Below the pieces are notes generated by a model. It did not search any database. It worked only from the letters and a program-made list of their open reading frames with translations, and had not been told where the DNA came from. Shown piece by piece: positions 23,361-37,022 of a DNA stretch of 64,000 bases. Each line of letters opens with the position of its first letter. The first letter of the stretch is position 1. The DNA lies in the NCBI GenBank assembly GCA_015832175.1, contig WJXW01000007.1, forward strand, positions 558,001 through 622,000, written 5' to 3'. A program made the translations under genes and the position numbers. The stretch comes from Paraphaeosphaeria minitans. Its lineage: Eukaryota > Ascomycota > Dothideomycetes > Pleosporales > Didymosphaeriaceae.

Positions 23361-25812
23361 GTAAGTCTGTTAATAGAATTCTTTAATCTTTTGTTAATAG
23401 TTTCCTAGGTAGTTTTTTAGTTCCTAAGTGTTTTTGCTGTGTAGGTAATTTTTCTACTTAATAAGGTACACGTTGTTATACTAATTATATTCTAGAATTC
23501 TTTTAACCTTAAATTTATTTTCTTCCTTAGTCTAGTAGTAGAAAGTGGTTTAAACTGGTGTATTAGGGTCTACTAGTTCTAGTAGTAGTATGTGGAATAC
23601 TAGGTATATCTTTGCATCTAGCAGTAGTTCTAACTTATAGTTTACTAGTAATATTTGCTTAGAAATATAAAATAGTCCAACCTTAATATAATCTAGTTTC
23701 TTGTGTTTCTTCTTCTAAGTTTAAAGGTTCTTTATAAGTAGATATACTTTATCCCCCTTCTTTAGCTAAGGTGCTATTTTTCATTCTTAGTTATAGTATA
23801 AAATTAATTACTACTAAGCTTTCTTAAGATTCTTTTAGAGTTGTTAGTGTATTTTCTTTATATTTTCTACTATATCTATAGCTTCTTTTGCTTTAATTAT
23901 TATAGGAAATTGTTAATTAAAGAGATATAGGTGTCTTCTATAGTTTATATAGAATAGTGTATGTCCTAATGCTGCTAATACTTTGTTATTATAGGCTAAC
24001 TATGCTATAGGTAGTAATAAAACCTAGTTATTTTTCTAACTATTATAGTAGATGCGTAGGTACGTTTCTATAGTTTAGTTTGTACGTTCTGTCTATCTGT
24101 CTGTTTATAGATAGTAGGCTATTAATAGCTTTCATTTTATTCTAAGTAAAGCTATAAGCGTTGTCTAATAATTTAATGTAAAGAGCTTGTCTCTATTACT
24201 AATAATTATTTTTAGGATTCTGTAGTGTCTAATTAGTTAGTCTAGGATAAGAAAAGCGAGTTCCTTTGCTATTATTCTTTTAAGACATAAAATAAGCTTA
24301 ATATACTTAGTTAGTTAGCAGACTACTACTAGTATAATATTGTATTTAATTCCTGTTGTTAGATCCTTGGAGTTTAGAATTCCTATAACAAAATCTATAG
24401 TAATATCTTCCTATAGTGCTATTAGTATTCTAATTGCTTACATCTCTCTATACTTAAAATATATACTATGTTTGTTTCTCTAGCATTCTGTATATTTATA
24501 GATATAAGTTATTATAGTTTCTTTAATTCCTTTAAAGGTGTAATTCCTTTAGATAAGTTCTATTGTTTTTGTGATACCTAGGTGTCTATATATAGGGTTA
24601 TTGTGGTATTGTTAGATGATCTTAGTCTGTAGATGTTCTAGAACTTCTTATTTAACTACTAAAAGTTAATTTAGTTCTACTGTTAGTTCTAGAGATTTAT
24701 CTTTGGCTTTGCGAAAGATTATAGAAAAGGTTTTTACCTTTTCTCCTACTAGATTACTTTATTAGCTAAAAGCGTCTACTCTACTATTTTCTTTCCTAGC
24801 TATATAGATAATTTTAAACTTATACTACTCTATAGTTTATAACTATCTTTGTTATTATAGCGTAAGTTCTTTTGTTGTCGTAAACCTTAGAAGGTTCTTA
24901 TAATCTATATAGATTTCTAGTGTTAAGTAACTAAGCGCGTAAATCCTCTAGTGCTTTAAGGCTTTAATAATAGCGTAGAGTTCTTTATTATATACGTTAT
25001 ATTGTGTTTTGGCATTATTAAATTTGTATAAGTAGTAGGTAATTAGGTGCTATTTACTGTTACATTCTTATTTAGCGTAGGCGCCTAGCGTAAGATCGCT
25101 AGCGTCTATTTTAAAGCGCAGTGGTTTATTGCTTCTAAAATAAATAAGAATAGGTTCTATAATATATGCTATCTTAAGGAGTTAGAATAACATTCTACAC
25201 TTATCTATCTATTTAAAGGGTACGTCCTTCTTTATAAGATTTATTAAAGGTATTGTAACCTTTATATAATCTTAGATAAATTGTTAATTAAATCTATAGA
25301 ATCCTAAGAATTCTTAGATGTTCTTAGCTGTCTTTAGTATTAGCTAGTTCTTAATATATTTAACTTTACTTAGTGCTATCTTAATTCCTTCTATAGTAAT
25401 AATATGTCCTAGAAATTTAAGTTATTTAACGTTAAACTTGCATTTCTTAAGTTTAATATAAAGGCATACTTTGTCTAGTGCTTCTAGTACTATCTATATA
25501 TGCTTAGTGTAGTCTGATTCATTTTTAGAAAAAACAAGGATATTATCTATATACGCAATAATAAATATATCTAGATATTCGCAGAGTACGTTATTAATAA
25601 GTGCTATAAAAGCTGCTAGTGCGTTTATAAGTCTAAAAGGCATAATCTTATACTTAAATAGTTTATAGCGTAATTAAAACGCTGTTTTCTATTCTTCACC
25701 TTTCTTAATTTGTATAAGGTAGTAACTGTGTCTTAGATCTATTATTATAAATATCTTAGCTTAAGATAGTTAATCTTGTAACTCTATAATGTTTAGTAGT
25801 AGATATTAGTTT
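23361..25812 (-). pseudogene. Chromovirus pol, RT to chromodomain (A2 minus copy)
   Basis: On the minus strand, from high to low coordinate: reverse transcriptase with YIDN in place of YVDD (25542-25553) and LVFS; RNase H with TDASD (~25080-25110); integrase zinc-binding and core region (~24100-24700); the LPPD and HVLLLELVDP motifs (~23540-23630); and the chromodomain. It is truncated at 25812 inside the reverse transcriptase, where the A3 LTR fragment begins. Confidence 0.85.
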
Positions 25813-26140
25813 TTGGAGTTATATAACTGCTCTCCACAGAGCGCTTAATTGCTCTATAACAGAGTATAACATATATAACTACTCTTTATAGAGCGCTCCC
25901 TATAGAGCGCTCCCTACAGAGCGGACTTTGCTTAGTATATAGGAATATAAGGATAGACTCTCTATACTTATATTTAATCTGTTTATTAATCTATTATTTA
26001 GATTCTAGCAGACTAAATTATTAACTTATTACACTTTGTAAGATACTATTATATTAATAAGACTTTTTACCTTCTATAAGTACTCTTACCTAAGAACTAA
26101 CCTTAACCCTTTAGGACTAGCTACCCTTTTAGATTTAATA
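25813..26140 (+). repeat. 5' LTR fragment, chromovirus A, U3 type A3
   Basis: It matches 817-1146, including the GCTCTATAGAGC-like palindromes. The first ~100 bp of the LTR are absent at the junction with the minus-strand A2 pol. Confidence 0.85.
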
Positions 26141-28943
26141 TCTTAAACACCCTTAATATAAGTACTTTATAAACTCCTACCTCTTCTACAGCTTTAGGTG
26201 CTGCTAAGATTACTTCTATAAAGGATAGTAGTAAGGCGTATAAACCTAATCTCTACTTTAGTAAACAATCTTAAACTAACGTCTAGATTCTCTAGTTAGA
26301 CCTCTACTTCTTTAACTTAGACAAACTTTTTAAAGACAAAAAGAAGATTATCTTCGCAGCAATATATATATAAGAAGATACAGGATTATAGATCCATCCC
26401 TACCTTAAAAAGTACCTAGGAATAGACTACAATAATAATAACAACAATTACGTAAAGAAGCACGCTAATATAGTTAATATTATTAAAGATTATAATAACT
26501 TTAAGAAATACCTTAAATAACTCTTTAGAATCGCTAACAAAGACTCTATTATAAAGGTAAAGATTTAGACTATAACTTAGAAATAATTAGTAGCTAAGTA
26601 CATAGCTAAGTTTTATAGATACACTGTAAAGCTTAACTAGGATAATAAATCTCTCTAGGATATATACAAACAAGGACTTAAATAGAAACTATATAAACCA
26701 CTCTTACGTAGTAGTGCACAAATTGCTAACCTTAAAGAACTATATAAAGAAACTATTAGGATTAATAGAGAATAGTTTTTATTGTAATAAGAGCTCTACT
26801 AAAACCCTAGGGTGATAAGCTTTAGATAACTAATAAAAGTAGTTTATAAGAACCCTATTAGAATTGTCTAAAAGCAATAGCTAAGGAACTACTAGAGATA
26901 TAAACTAATAGAAGATGTCTAGTTTAACTACTTAGGTAAAGGAAAAGGAGGAAGGATAGGCCCTAAGTAGCCTAATAAACGCGTCTCTAATAGAAGTTAA
27001 TAACTAATAACTAAGACCTATAAATGCTTTACATGTAGTAAACTAGGCTATATAGCTAGAAACTATAGATTAAAGAACAAAATCTATTAAACTAAGTTAA
27101 ATATACTAACTATTAAGGACTAAGAACCTAATAAAGAATAGAAAGTTATTACAACACTATTTAGTTACTAACACGTTACGCTAGAATAAAGTAAGTAATT
27201 AGATTTACCTAACTTACGATTATATAAAGATCTAAAAGATAACTCTAATGTATACTATAACGTAAAAGACGTAAAAGAGATACTAAAATCTCCTACTCCT
27301 TACCTATAAAGTAGGTAAGAAGAAGATAACCCTATATTACCTAAGTACAAACTAAATGTTTAAGACTACATAGAACCCTACTAGGCACTAAAAGGAATGT
27401 AACCTTATAAAAATAAAAAGTTAAACTACGTACTAAAGTACTACCTAGACTACTAAAATCCTATACACTAATTCTGTATATAGATACATTGCAAAGAACT
27501 AATATACGTATAATATAAGATAGAAAAAAAGGAGAATAAGAAACAACCTAGAAGGAAACTGCGCTATAGATAAATGTGGATAGACTACTCTATTACAGCT
27601 TACAACAAACACCTCTAGAATAAATAATAAATAAAATACTTTCTTTACCTTACGCTAAAGGGTAATGAATACTATAATATACTTATTAATAGAGACTATA
27701 TATAACTATACTAGTATACGTGTCTAAACTAAGACTGCAAATACTACTATATAGCCAAATATTTAGACAGCTTTATAAACTGCCCTATATAAGAAGTAAT
27801 AACAGAACTACTAATTTAACTAGTATATAGAAATAGTAAAGACTGTAAGAGAAGAAACAGAAAAACATCCTTATAAGAAAAAGAAGAAAACAATCTATAT
27901 AATCTACGTACTTAAGAATAATAATAGAAGCAGATGCTTAGAAACGTATACTAGGCACTAGAACTTAACTATAATCTACACAAATAGATGTCTTTTTTAG
28001 GCCTAGACTTAGATAAGAAAACGCCTTTATTAAATTAAATGCTATAGTAAGTATAGCATTAGTTAAGCTACTAGTATAGCTTAAAGGAACATAGGCTTAA
28101 GCTCTTATAGACTTAAGAGTAGGAAGGAACTTTATATCTTATTAGATAGCAAGATAAGTAAGACTTATAATATTAGAGAAAAAAGTACCCTATATTATCT
28201 ATATCGCAAATAGATCCCTAATGCCTAAGATACCTTAAATATACTAGGAGGTTACTACTACAATAATAGTCTAAGGACATAAAGAGGAACTTACCTTAGA
28301 TATCTTACTAGGATCTAAGCATAAGTTAGTCTTAGGATTACCTTAGTTAATAATACACAACCTATAGATTAACTAGGGTATAAAGAAAATATTATTTAAA
28401 CGCTATAATTATATATTATAAGTAAAGCCTATGTATTAACTAAAAATAATAGTAGATAAGGGAGTTATTAATAATATAATACCGCGATAGATAGTTAAAA
28501 AATAGAAATACACCTTAGTAAACGCTAGCAGGAATTACTAGATTAAGAAGCGTAAGAAGGAGGATAATAGTACACCCTTTACCTTACTAAGAGAGTATAG
28601 GAAATAGACACATATATTTATAAAAAAAGAAGGAAAAGCAAACCTACTAGAATATTAACCCTAGGATCTTATAATAGACCTAGAAGAAGGGAAGACGCCA
28701 CCTTTTAGACCACTATATAGTAAGATAGGAGAAGAACTCCTTAAAGAACGTGATTTTATTAAGATAAATTTTAAGAAAGGATATATATAACTATTAAAGT
28801 TACTAGTAGTAAGCCCTTTTATGTTTATTAAGAAAAAGAATAGATTAGACAGACTATGCGTTAACTACTAATAACTTAATAACATAATAATAAAAAACTA
28901 ATATCTACTACTAAATATTATAGAGTTACGAGATTAATTATTA
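26141..28943 (+). pseudogene. Chromovirus gag, protease and partial RT (A3 copy)
   Basis: Gag with an Asn-rich run (~26430). The zinc knuckle at 27029-27070 reads CFTC, then Tyr for His and Tyr for Cys. A protease IDLRVG block stands at 28107-28124 in place of IDSGA. The reverse transcriptase N-terminal half includes RPLYS-like and VSPFM-like blocks. It ends abruptly at 28943 in the reverse transcriptase. The base count between knuckle and protease differs from the A1 copy, so at least one copy carries indels, and I cannot settle whether gag and pol were one frame. Confidence 0.8.
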
Positions 28944-29038
28944 TAACCTATTACTTAACTACTTAGTTAGCTAACTCTAGTAGACTAGTAGTCTAATAAG
29001 CTTACGCCCTACTACTTACACGTAGCTAGATCCTAATA
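28944..29038 (-). repeat. 3' LTR fragment, U3 type A1, reversed
   Basis: Only the first ~95 bp of an A1 LTR (complement of TATTAGGATC...) remain, followed at 29041 by the complement of its polypurine tract. The rest is lost at the junction with 28943. Confidence 0.8.
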
Positions 29039-29099
29039 TTATTCTCCCTCTCTAAGCTTAATATCCTTATAAGTTAACTACCTATAAAGTTTTTATCTT

Positions 29100-29629
29100 G
29101 TTCTATTTAATATTGCTTTAGTTAAGCTAATTATCTTAAGAAAGACTATGTTTTTATAATAGTTACCTATTTATACTGCGCTAAAAAGAAATATACTTAT
29201 TATCTTTCTTCTTTACACTCTTAGTGTACTAACTATATTAGATAGAAAAACTAGAAGTGTAAGCCTAAGGAGATCCCTTTACTAGATTATTTAAAAATAG
29301 ATGCTAAAATAGAGAGGTTAGAAAAGTTAGAGGCTAAAGAGGAAATAAAGCTCTATATTAAGGAGGAGCTAGCTAAAGTAGCTCTCCTTTACGCCTATTA
29401 GGCGTGAGAGAAGATAGCGCACTTACGTAATTAGTAAAAGAAATTATATTAAAAGAAATAAGAATTATTTAATTATAGTATAAGTACTATAGATAAGTTA
29501 GAAGCGCTTAAGGCGCAGGAGGAGTTAGCGTAGGCTATTGCGTTAATCAATTCTAACGCGCTACTAGGCACTAAAGTAATTAACTAGTCTATTTTATAGG
29601 CTAGCTTTTGTGCTAGTAGTAATTCCTAA
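29100..29629 (+). pseudogene. Antisense Cys-cluster/coiled-coil gene, type A1
   Basis: It reads YLYCAKKKY, SSLHS-stop-CTNY and KCKPKE, then a long Lys/Glu helix-prone stretch (LEKLEAKEE, LYIKEELAK) and a tail ending TAA (29627-29629). The Cys pattern is C-x4-C-x10-C-x2-C-x7-C if four Tyr/Cys changes are allowed for. The frame is the same type as 60552-61090 and lies tail-to-tail with pol. Confidence 0.6.
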
Positions 29630-31977
29630 GTATATCCTAGTTATTTTCTTATAATTTCTAGCGTTTAATTTGTAGAAGTTACTTATCTATTGTTAATAGT
29701 CAGATAGGTTATCTTTAGGTTCCTATATATTTTTACTAAGTGAATACCCTTTCTACTTAACAAGGTATTCTTTAGTGTCTGTATACGCATTATATAATTA
29801 TAAAATTCGTTCTACTTTAAATTTAGTTTCTTCCTAAGCTTAGTGACAGAAGGTGGTTTTAATTAGCGTTTCTAGGTCTACTAGTTCTAATAAGCATATA
29901 TAGAATACTAGGTGTATCTTCGCGTTAGCTAGTAGTTCTAATTTGTAGTTTACTAGTAATATTTGTTTAGAAATGTAAAATAGTCTAACCTTAATATAAT
30001 TTAATTTCTTATGTTTTTTCTTCTAAGTTTAAAGGTTCTTTGTAAGTAGATATACTTTATCCCCCTTCTTTAGCTAGGGTGCTATTTTTTATTTTTAGTT
30101 TTAGTATAAAATTAATTGCTATCAAGCCTTTTCAAGGTTCTCTTAGAGTTATTAGTGTATTTTCTTTATATTTTCTGCTATATCTATAGCTTCTTTTGCT
30201 TTAATTATTGTAGGAAATCGTTAATTAAAGAGATATGGGTGTCTTCTGTAGTTTATATAGAATAGTGTATGTCCTAATGCTACTAATACTTTGTTATTAT
30301 AGGCTAACTGTGCTATAGGTAGTAATAAAACCTAGTTATTCTTCTAACTGTTGTAGTAGATGCGTAGGTACGTTTCTATGGTTTAGTTCGTATATTCTAT
30401 CTATTTGTCTATTTGTAGATAGTAAGCTATTAATAGCTTTTGTTTTGTTCTAAGTAGGGCTATAAGCGTTATCTAATAATTTAACATAAAGAGCTTATCT
30501 CTATTGCTAATAATTGTTTTTGGGATTCTGTGGTGTCTAATTAGTTAGTCTAGAATAATAAAAGCGAGTTTCTTTACTATTATTCTTTTATGGCATAGAA
30601 TAAGCTTAATATACTTAGTTAGTTAGTAGACTATAAGTAGTATGCTATCGTATTTAATTCCTATTATTAGATTCTTAGAGTTTAGAATTCCTGTAACAAA
30701 ATCTATAGTAATATCTTCCTATAGTGCTATTAGTATTCTAATTACTTATATCTCTCTATATTTAAAATGTGTACTGTGTTTGTTTCTCTAGTATTCTATA
30801 CATTTATAGATGTAAGTTATTATAGCTTCCTTAATTCCTTTAAAGGTGTAATTCCTTTAGATAAGTTCTATTGTTTTTGTAATGCCTAGGTGTCCATATA
30901 TAGGGTTATCGTGGTATTGTTAGATAATCTTAGTCTATAGATATTCTAGAACTTCTTAGTTAATTATTAAAAGTTAATTTAGTTCTACTATTAGTTCTAG
31001 AGATCTATCTTTAGCTTTGCAAAAGATTATAGAGAAGGTTTTTACCTTTTCTCCTGCTAGATTACTTTATTAGCTAAGAGCGTCTACTCTGCCATTTTCT
31101 TTTCTAGTTACATAGATAATTTTAAACTTGTACTACCTAGTAGTTTGTAACTATTTTTGTTATTATAGCGTAAGTTCTTTTATTATTAGAAACCTTAGAA
31201 GGTTCTTATAATCTGTGTAGATTTCTAGCGTTAAGTAACTAAGCGCGTAAATCCTCTAGTGCTTGAAGGCTTTAACAATAGCGTAAAGCTCCTTATTATA
31301 TACGTTATATTATGTTTTGGCGTTATTAAATTTGTATAAGTAATAGGCAATTAGGTGCTATTTACTATTATATTTTTATTTAGCGTAGGCGCCTAGCGTA
31401 AGATTACTAGCGTTTATTTTAAATTATAGTAGTTTATCGCTTCTAAAATAAATAAGGATAGGTTCTATAATACATGCTGTCTTAAGGAGTTAGAATGACA
31501 TTCTATACTTATTTATCTATTTAAAGGGTACGTCTTTCTTTATAAGATTTATTAAAGGTATTATAACCTTTACGTAATCTTAGATAAATTGTTAGTTAAA
31601 TCTATAGAATCCCAAGAATTCTTAGATGTTCTTAGCTGTCTTTAGTATTAGCTAGTTCTTAATATATTTAATTTTACTTAGTGCTATCTTAATTCTTTTT
31701 ATAGTAACGATGTATCCTAGGAATTTAAGTTATTTAACGTTAAACTTACATTTCTTAACTTTAATATAAAGGTATACTTTTTCTAGTGCTTCTAGTACTG
31801 TCTATATATACTTAGTGTAGTCTGATTCGTTTTTAGAAAAGACAAGAATATTATCTATATACGTAATGATAAATATATCTAGATATTCGTAGAGTACGTT
31901 GTTAATAAGTGCTATAAAAGCTGTTAGTGCGTTTATAAATCTAAAAGGCATAACCTTATATTTAAATAGTCTGTAGC
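29630..31977 (-). pseudogene. Chromovirus pol, RT middle to chromodomain
   Basis: Minus-strand pol with chromodomain (~29700), integrase (~30350-30990), RNase H (~31390) and reverse transcriptase with YIDN (31850-31861) and LVFSK. A 60-codon piece around YIDN is still open. It is interrupted at 31978 by a young H solo LTR. Confidence 0.85.
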
Positions 31978-32289
31978 TGTTGGTTTGGCTCAATCTGCAA
32001 TCAAGCATTTGAGGGTTAATAGTATACTATCGTGCAAAGGGTGAGAAGTAGGTTCAATTGATTACGTCTGGTCTATCGTACAAAGGGGCACTGAGGGCTT
32101 TATGAAGTCTCTGCCTCTTAGCGCTGACCTAAGCAGGGGGTCCTTGTGCAGGTCCTTATAGGTAGGCAAGGCCTTATGAAGTCTCTGCCTCTTAGCGCTG
32201 ACCTAAGTAGTGGGTCCTTGTGCGGGTCCCTATAGGTAGGCAGGCCCCTATTTTACTCAGTGCTATTTGTACGATAAACTGTACGGACA
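31978..32289 (-). repeat. Solo LTR of H with internal 74-bp duplication
   Basis: A 312-bp LTR, TGTTGGTTTGG...GTACGGACA on the plus strand, with perfect 5-bp target duplication gtagc (31973-31977 and 32290-32294). A 74-bp block (32096-32169) is repeated in tandem at 32170-32243; the other two H LTRs have it once. Unlike everything around it, it keeps many CA and TG dinucleotides, so it is little affected by RIP. Confidence 0.93.
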
Positions 32290-32294
32290 GTAGC

Positions 32295-34190
32295 GTAATT
32301 AAAACGCTATTTTCTATTCTTCACCTTTCTTAATTTGTATAAGGTGGTAACTGTCTCTTAGATCTATTATTATGAATATCTTAGCTTAAGATAGTTAATC
32401 TCGTAACTCTATAATGTTTAGTAGTAGATATTAGTTCTTTATTATTATATTATTAAGTTATTAGTAGTTAACATATAGTCTGTCTAATTTATCTTTTTTT
32501 TTAATAAATATAAAAGGGCTTACTGCTAGTAACTTTAATAGTTATATATATCCTTTCTTAAGGTTTGTTTTAATAAAATTACGTTCCTTAAGGAGTTCTT
32601 TTCCTGTCTTACTATATAGTAGTCTAAAGGGTGGCATCTTCCCTTCTTCTAGGTCTATTATAAGATCCTAGGGTTAATCTTTAGGTAGGTTTGCTTTTTC
32701 TTCTTTTTCTATAAATATATATATCTATTTCCTATACTCTCTTAGTAAGGTAAGGGGTGTACTATTGTCCTCTTTCTTACGCTTTTTAACCTAGTAGTTT
32801 CTGCTAGCGTCTACTAAGGTGTACTTCTATTTTTTAACTATCTATTGCAGTATTATGTTATTAATAACTCTCTTATCTACTATTATTTTTAGTTAATACA
32901 TAGTCTTTGCTTATAATACACAATTATAGCATTTAAATAATATTTTCTTTATACCCTAGTTAATCTGTAGGTTATATACTATTAACTGGGGTAATCTTAA
33001 GACTAACTTATACTTAAATTCTAGTAAGATATCTAAGGTAAGTTCCTCTCTATGTCCTTAGACTATTATTGTGGTAGTAACCTCCTAGTATATCTAAGGT
33101 GTCTTAGGCATTAGGGATCTATTCGTAATATAGATAATATAGGGTACTTCTTTCTCTAATATTATAAGTCCTACTTGTCTTACTATCTAATAAAATATAA
33201 AGTTCCTTTCTACTCCTAAGTCTATAAGAGCTTAAGCCTACCTTTCTTTAAGCTATACTAGTAGCTTAACTAATACTATGCTTACTATAGCATTTAATTT
33301 AATAAAGGGGTTTTTTTATTTAAGTTTAGGCCTAAAAAAGACATCTATTTATATAAATTATAATTAAGTTTAAGTACCTAGCATGTGTTTCTAAGCATCT
33401 ACTTCTATTATTATTCTTAAGTATATAGCTTATATAGATTATCTTCTTCTTCTTCCTATAAGGATATTCTTCTGTTTTTCCTTTTGCAGTCTTTACTATT
33501 CCTATATACTAGTTAAATTAGTAGTTCTATTATTACTTCTTACGTAGGGTAGTTTATAAAGCTATCTAAATGTTTAGCTATATAGTAGTATTTATAGTCT
33601 TAGTTTAGACACGTATACTAGTATAGTTGCATATAGTTTCTATTAATAAGTATATTATAGTATTTATTACCCTTTAGCGTAAAGTAAGGGAAGTACTTTA
33701 CTTATTATTTATCCTAGAGGTGTTTATCGCAAACTATAATAGAGTAGTCTGTCTATATTTATCTATAGCGTAGGTTCATTCTAAGTTATTTCTTATTTTT
33801 CTTTTTCTCCACCTTATATTATACATATATCAGTTCTTCGTAATGCGTCTATATACAGAATTAGTGTATAGGGTTTTAGTAGTCTAGATAGTACTTTAGT
33901 ACGTAGTCTAACTTCTTATTTTTATAGGGTTGCACTCCCTTTAGTGCCTAGTAGGGTTCTATATAATCCTAAACGTTTAGTTTATACTTAGGTAATATAG
34001 GGTTGTCTTCTTCCTACCTACTTTATGGGTAAGGAGTGGGAGATCTTAGTATCTCTTCTACGTCTTCTGTGTTATAGTATATATCTAAATTATTTTCTAG
34101 ATCTTCGTATAATTATAAGTTAGGTAAATCTAATTACTTACTTTGCTCTAGTGTAACGCGTTAGTAACTAAATAGTGTTATAATAACTTC
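32295..34190 (-). pseudogene. Chromovirus protease and RT N-terminal part
   Basis: Continuation of the interrupted pol: reverse transcriptase start (~32300-32700), protease region (~33190-33240) and the linker toward gag. It aligns with 56300-58130 reversed. It is interrupted at 34196 by another H solo LTR. Confidence 0.8.
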
Positions 34191-34195
34191 CTATT

Positions 34196-34433
34196 TATCT
34201 GTATAGTGGATCGTACAAGTAGCACTAAGTGAAGTGGGGTCCTACCTACCTGTGGGGGCCTGCGCACTGGACCACTGCTTAGGGCAGCGCCAAGAGGCAG
34301 AGACTTTATAAGGTCCTTAGTGCCCCTTCGTACGATAGACAAGACGTATTTAATTAAACCTACTTCTTACCCTTTACACAATAGTATACTATTAACCCTT
34401 AAATGCTTAATTGCAGATTAAGCCAAACCTACA
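34196..34433 (+). repeat. Solo LTR of H
   Basis: A 238-bp LTR with target duplication ctatt (34191-34195 and 34434-34438). The empty site reads TTCCTATTCCTTATT in the A1 element (complement near 56300). It retains more CA/TG than its host. Confidence 0.93.
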
Positions 34434-34438
34434 CTATT

Positions 34439-35590
<1,152 letters not shown>

Positions 35591-36005
35591 TATTAAATCT
35601 AAGAGGGTAGCTAGTCCTAAAGGGTTAAAGTTAGTTCTTAGGCAGGAGTACTTATAGAAGGTAGAGGGTCTTATTAATATAATAGTATCTTACGAAGTGT
35701 AATAAGTTAATAATTTAGTCTACTAGAATCTAAACAATAGATTAATAAATAGATTAAATATAAGTATAGAGGTCTATCCTTACGTTTCTATATACTAAGG
35801 CTACTCTATTATATTACTTAGTCCTTCTAAGTAACTAAGCGCATTATATAACCTACTTAGCTATTTAGGGCTCCTCAGCGGCTAAGCGTATTACGTAATC
35901 TAATCTAACCCTCTTAGCATTTCTTTATTACGTTTGTAACCCTATTGTCGCTTTATTATACCTTTATAAGCGCCTAACTCCCATAGTACTATTTAGTTTA
36001 TAATA
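35591..36005 (-). repeat. 5' LTR, chromovirus A, U3 type A2b
   Basis: A 415-bp reversed LTR, followed by agact (36006-36010). This pairs with agact before 13624. Its U3 matches the A2b LTR at 13624-14034, not the A1 fragment at 28944. Confidence 0.88.
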
Positions 36006-36412
36006 AGACTGTATAGACTTTTAAGTAGTTACTAATTACCTAGAAATAAAATAACACACTAATAGACTTTAAAGTAGCTATTTAGTGCTAGTATAGACTG
36101 TATAGACTTTTAAGTAGTTATTAGTTACCTAGGAATAAAATAATAATAAACTAATAGACTTTTCAGCAGCTATTAAGTAGAAAGAGTAATAGACTAGAGG
36201 ACCTTTAAGTGGCTACTAGACTCCTAGAAAGAGCGAATGCGATAGACCTTAAACAATTCTAGTCTAAGTAATAATTATATTAGGGATAAAAGGGGAAGTA
36301 AGGTGTTAGTAGTACAATTCTATTAAGCAAAATTGTTATTTGTATATCTAAAGCCAAATTACTGATAGAAAACTAATATAAAAATAAGCAGATAATAGAA
36401 GAAAAATAAAAA
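36006..36412 (+). repeat. Rest of F LTR/leader with ~100-bp tandem repeats
   Basis: Units built on GTATAGACTTTTAAGTAGTTA and TTAGTGCTAGTATAGACT occur two to three times in 36006-36200. The remainder is AT-rich leader with no clear motif. It joins 13623 once the nest is removed. Confidence 0.5.
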
Positions 36413-37017
36413 ATAGATAAAATAGATTTATATAGGTTTTATAATAACCTTATTAATTTAACTACCCCTGCTAAGAGCAGCACTAGTTAGATAAACTAGA
36501 GTATTACTAATTATCTTTTAGAAGATATAGATAAAAGAAATTATTTTAAGGATAAAAAACTAGAAATAGGAGGCTTCCCCTAAAAAAGAAACGTAGCTTA
36601 GTTTACTCTAAGCCTAAATAACAGTAATACACTAAGTTTTAGTAGTATTAATATTACTACCTTTCTAAAGGACTATAACTTTTAAGTTAAAAAAATAGGG
36701 TAGAGTAAGGAGCTTAAGAAATAAAAGCTACTTTATTTCTACTTAGGCACCTACTAAAGAGATATTATGAAACTACTAGCCTATAGAAGCGCTTTAGTTA
36801 ACTAAGAAGATTTCTAGAAGATACTTTACTCTAAGTACTTATTAATAAACTTAGAGTACTAAAAATTAACTAGAGCCTACTTTAAAAGCTAGCTTAATAA
36901 AGTAAGCTAACAGCCTATTATACTAAATAACTACTTCTATAAGTTTAAGAGCTATACCTAAGCTACCCTTACCTAATTACAAATTATGTAGATAGAAGTA
37001 GGGACTCTTTTCTTATA
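36413..37017 (+). pseudogene. Gag-like frame of element F
   Basis: The frame starts at ATA GAT AAA ATA GAT (ATG before RIP) and stays in phase (checked at 36833) for ~200 codons with stops at Gln/Trp-type positions. Blocks include LYRFYNNL, FLKDYNF, ILYSKYLLINLEYQ and RAYFKSQLNKV. It overlaps in sequence with 1170-1370. It is cut at about 37017, where the E LTR begins. The family is unknown to me; its position after an LTR-like leader suggests gag. Confidence 0.5.
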
Positions 37018-37022
37018 AGGTC

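Noticed and set aside
22394..28943. One chromovirus with its 5' half inverted
   Set aside because: The two halves carry different U3 types (A2 and A3), so a simple inversion of one element does not fit.
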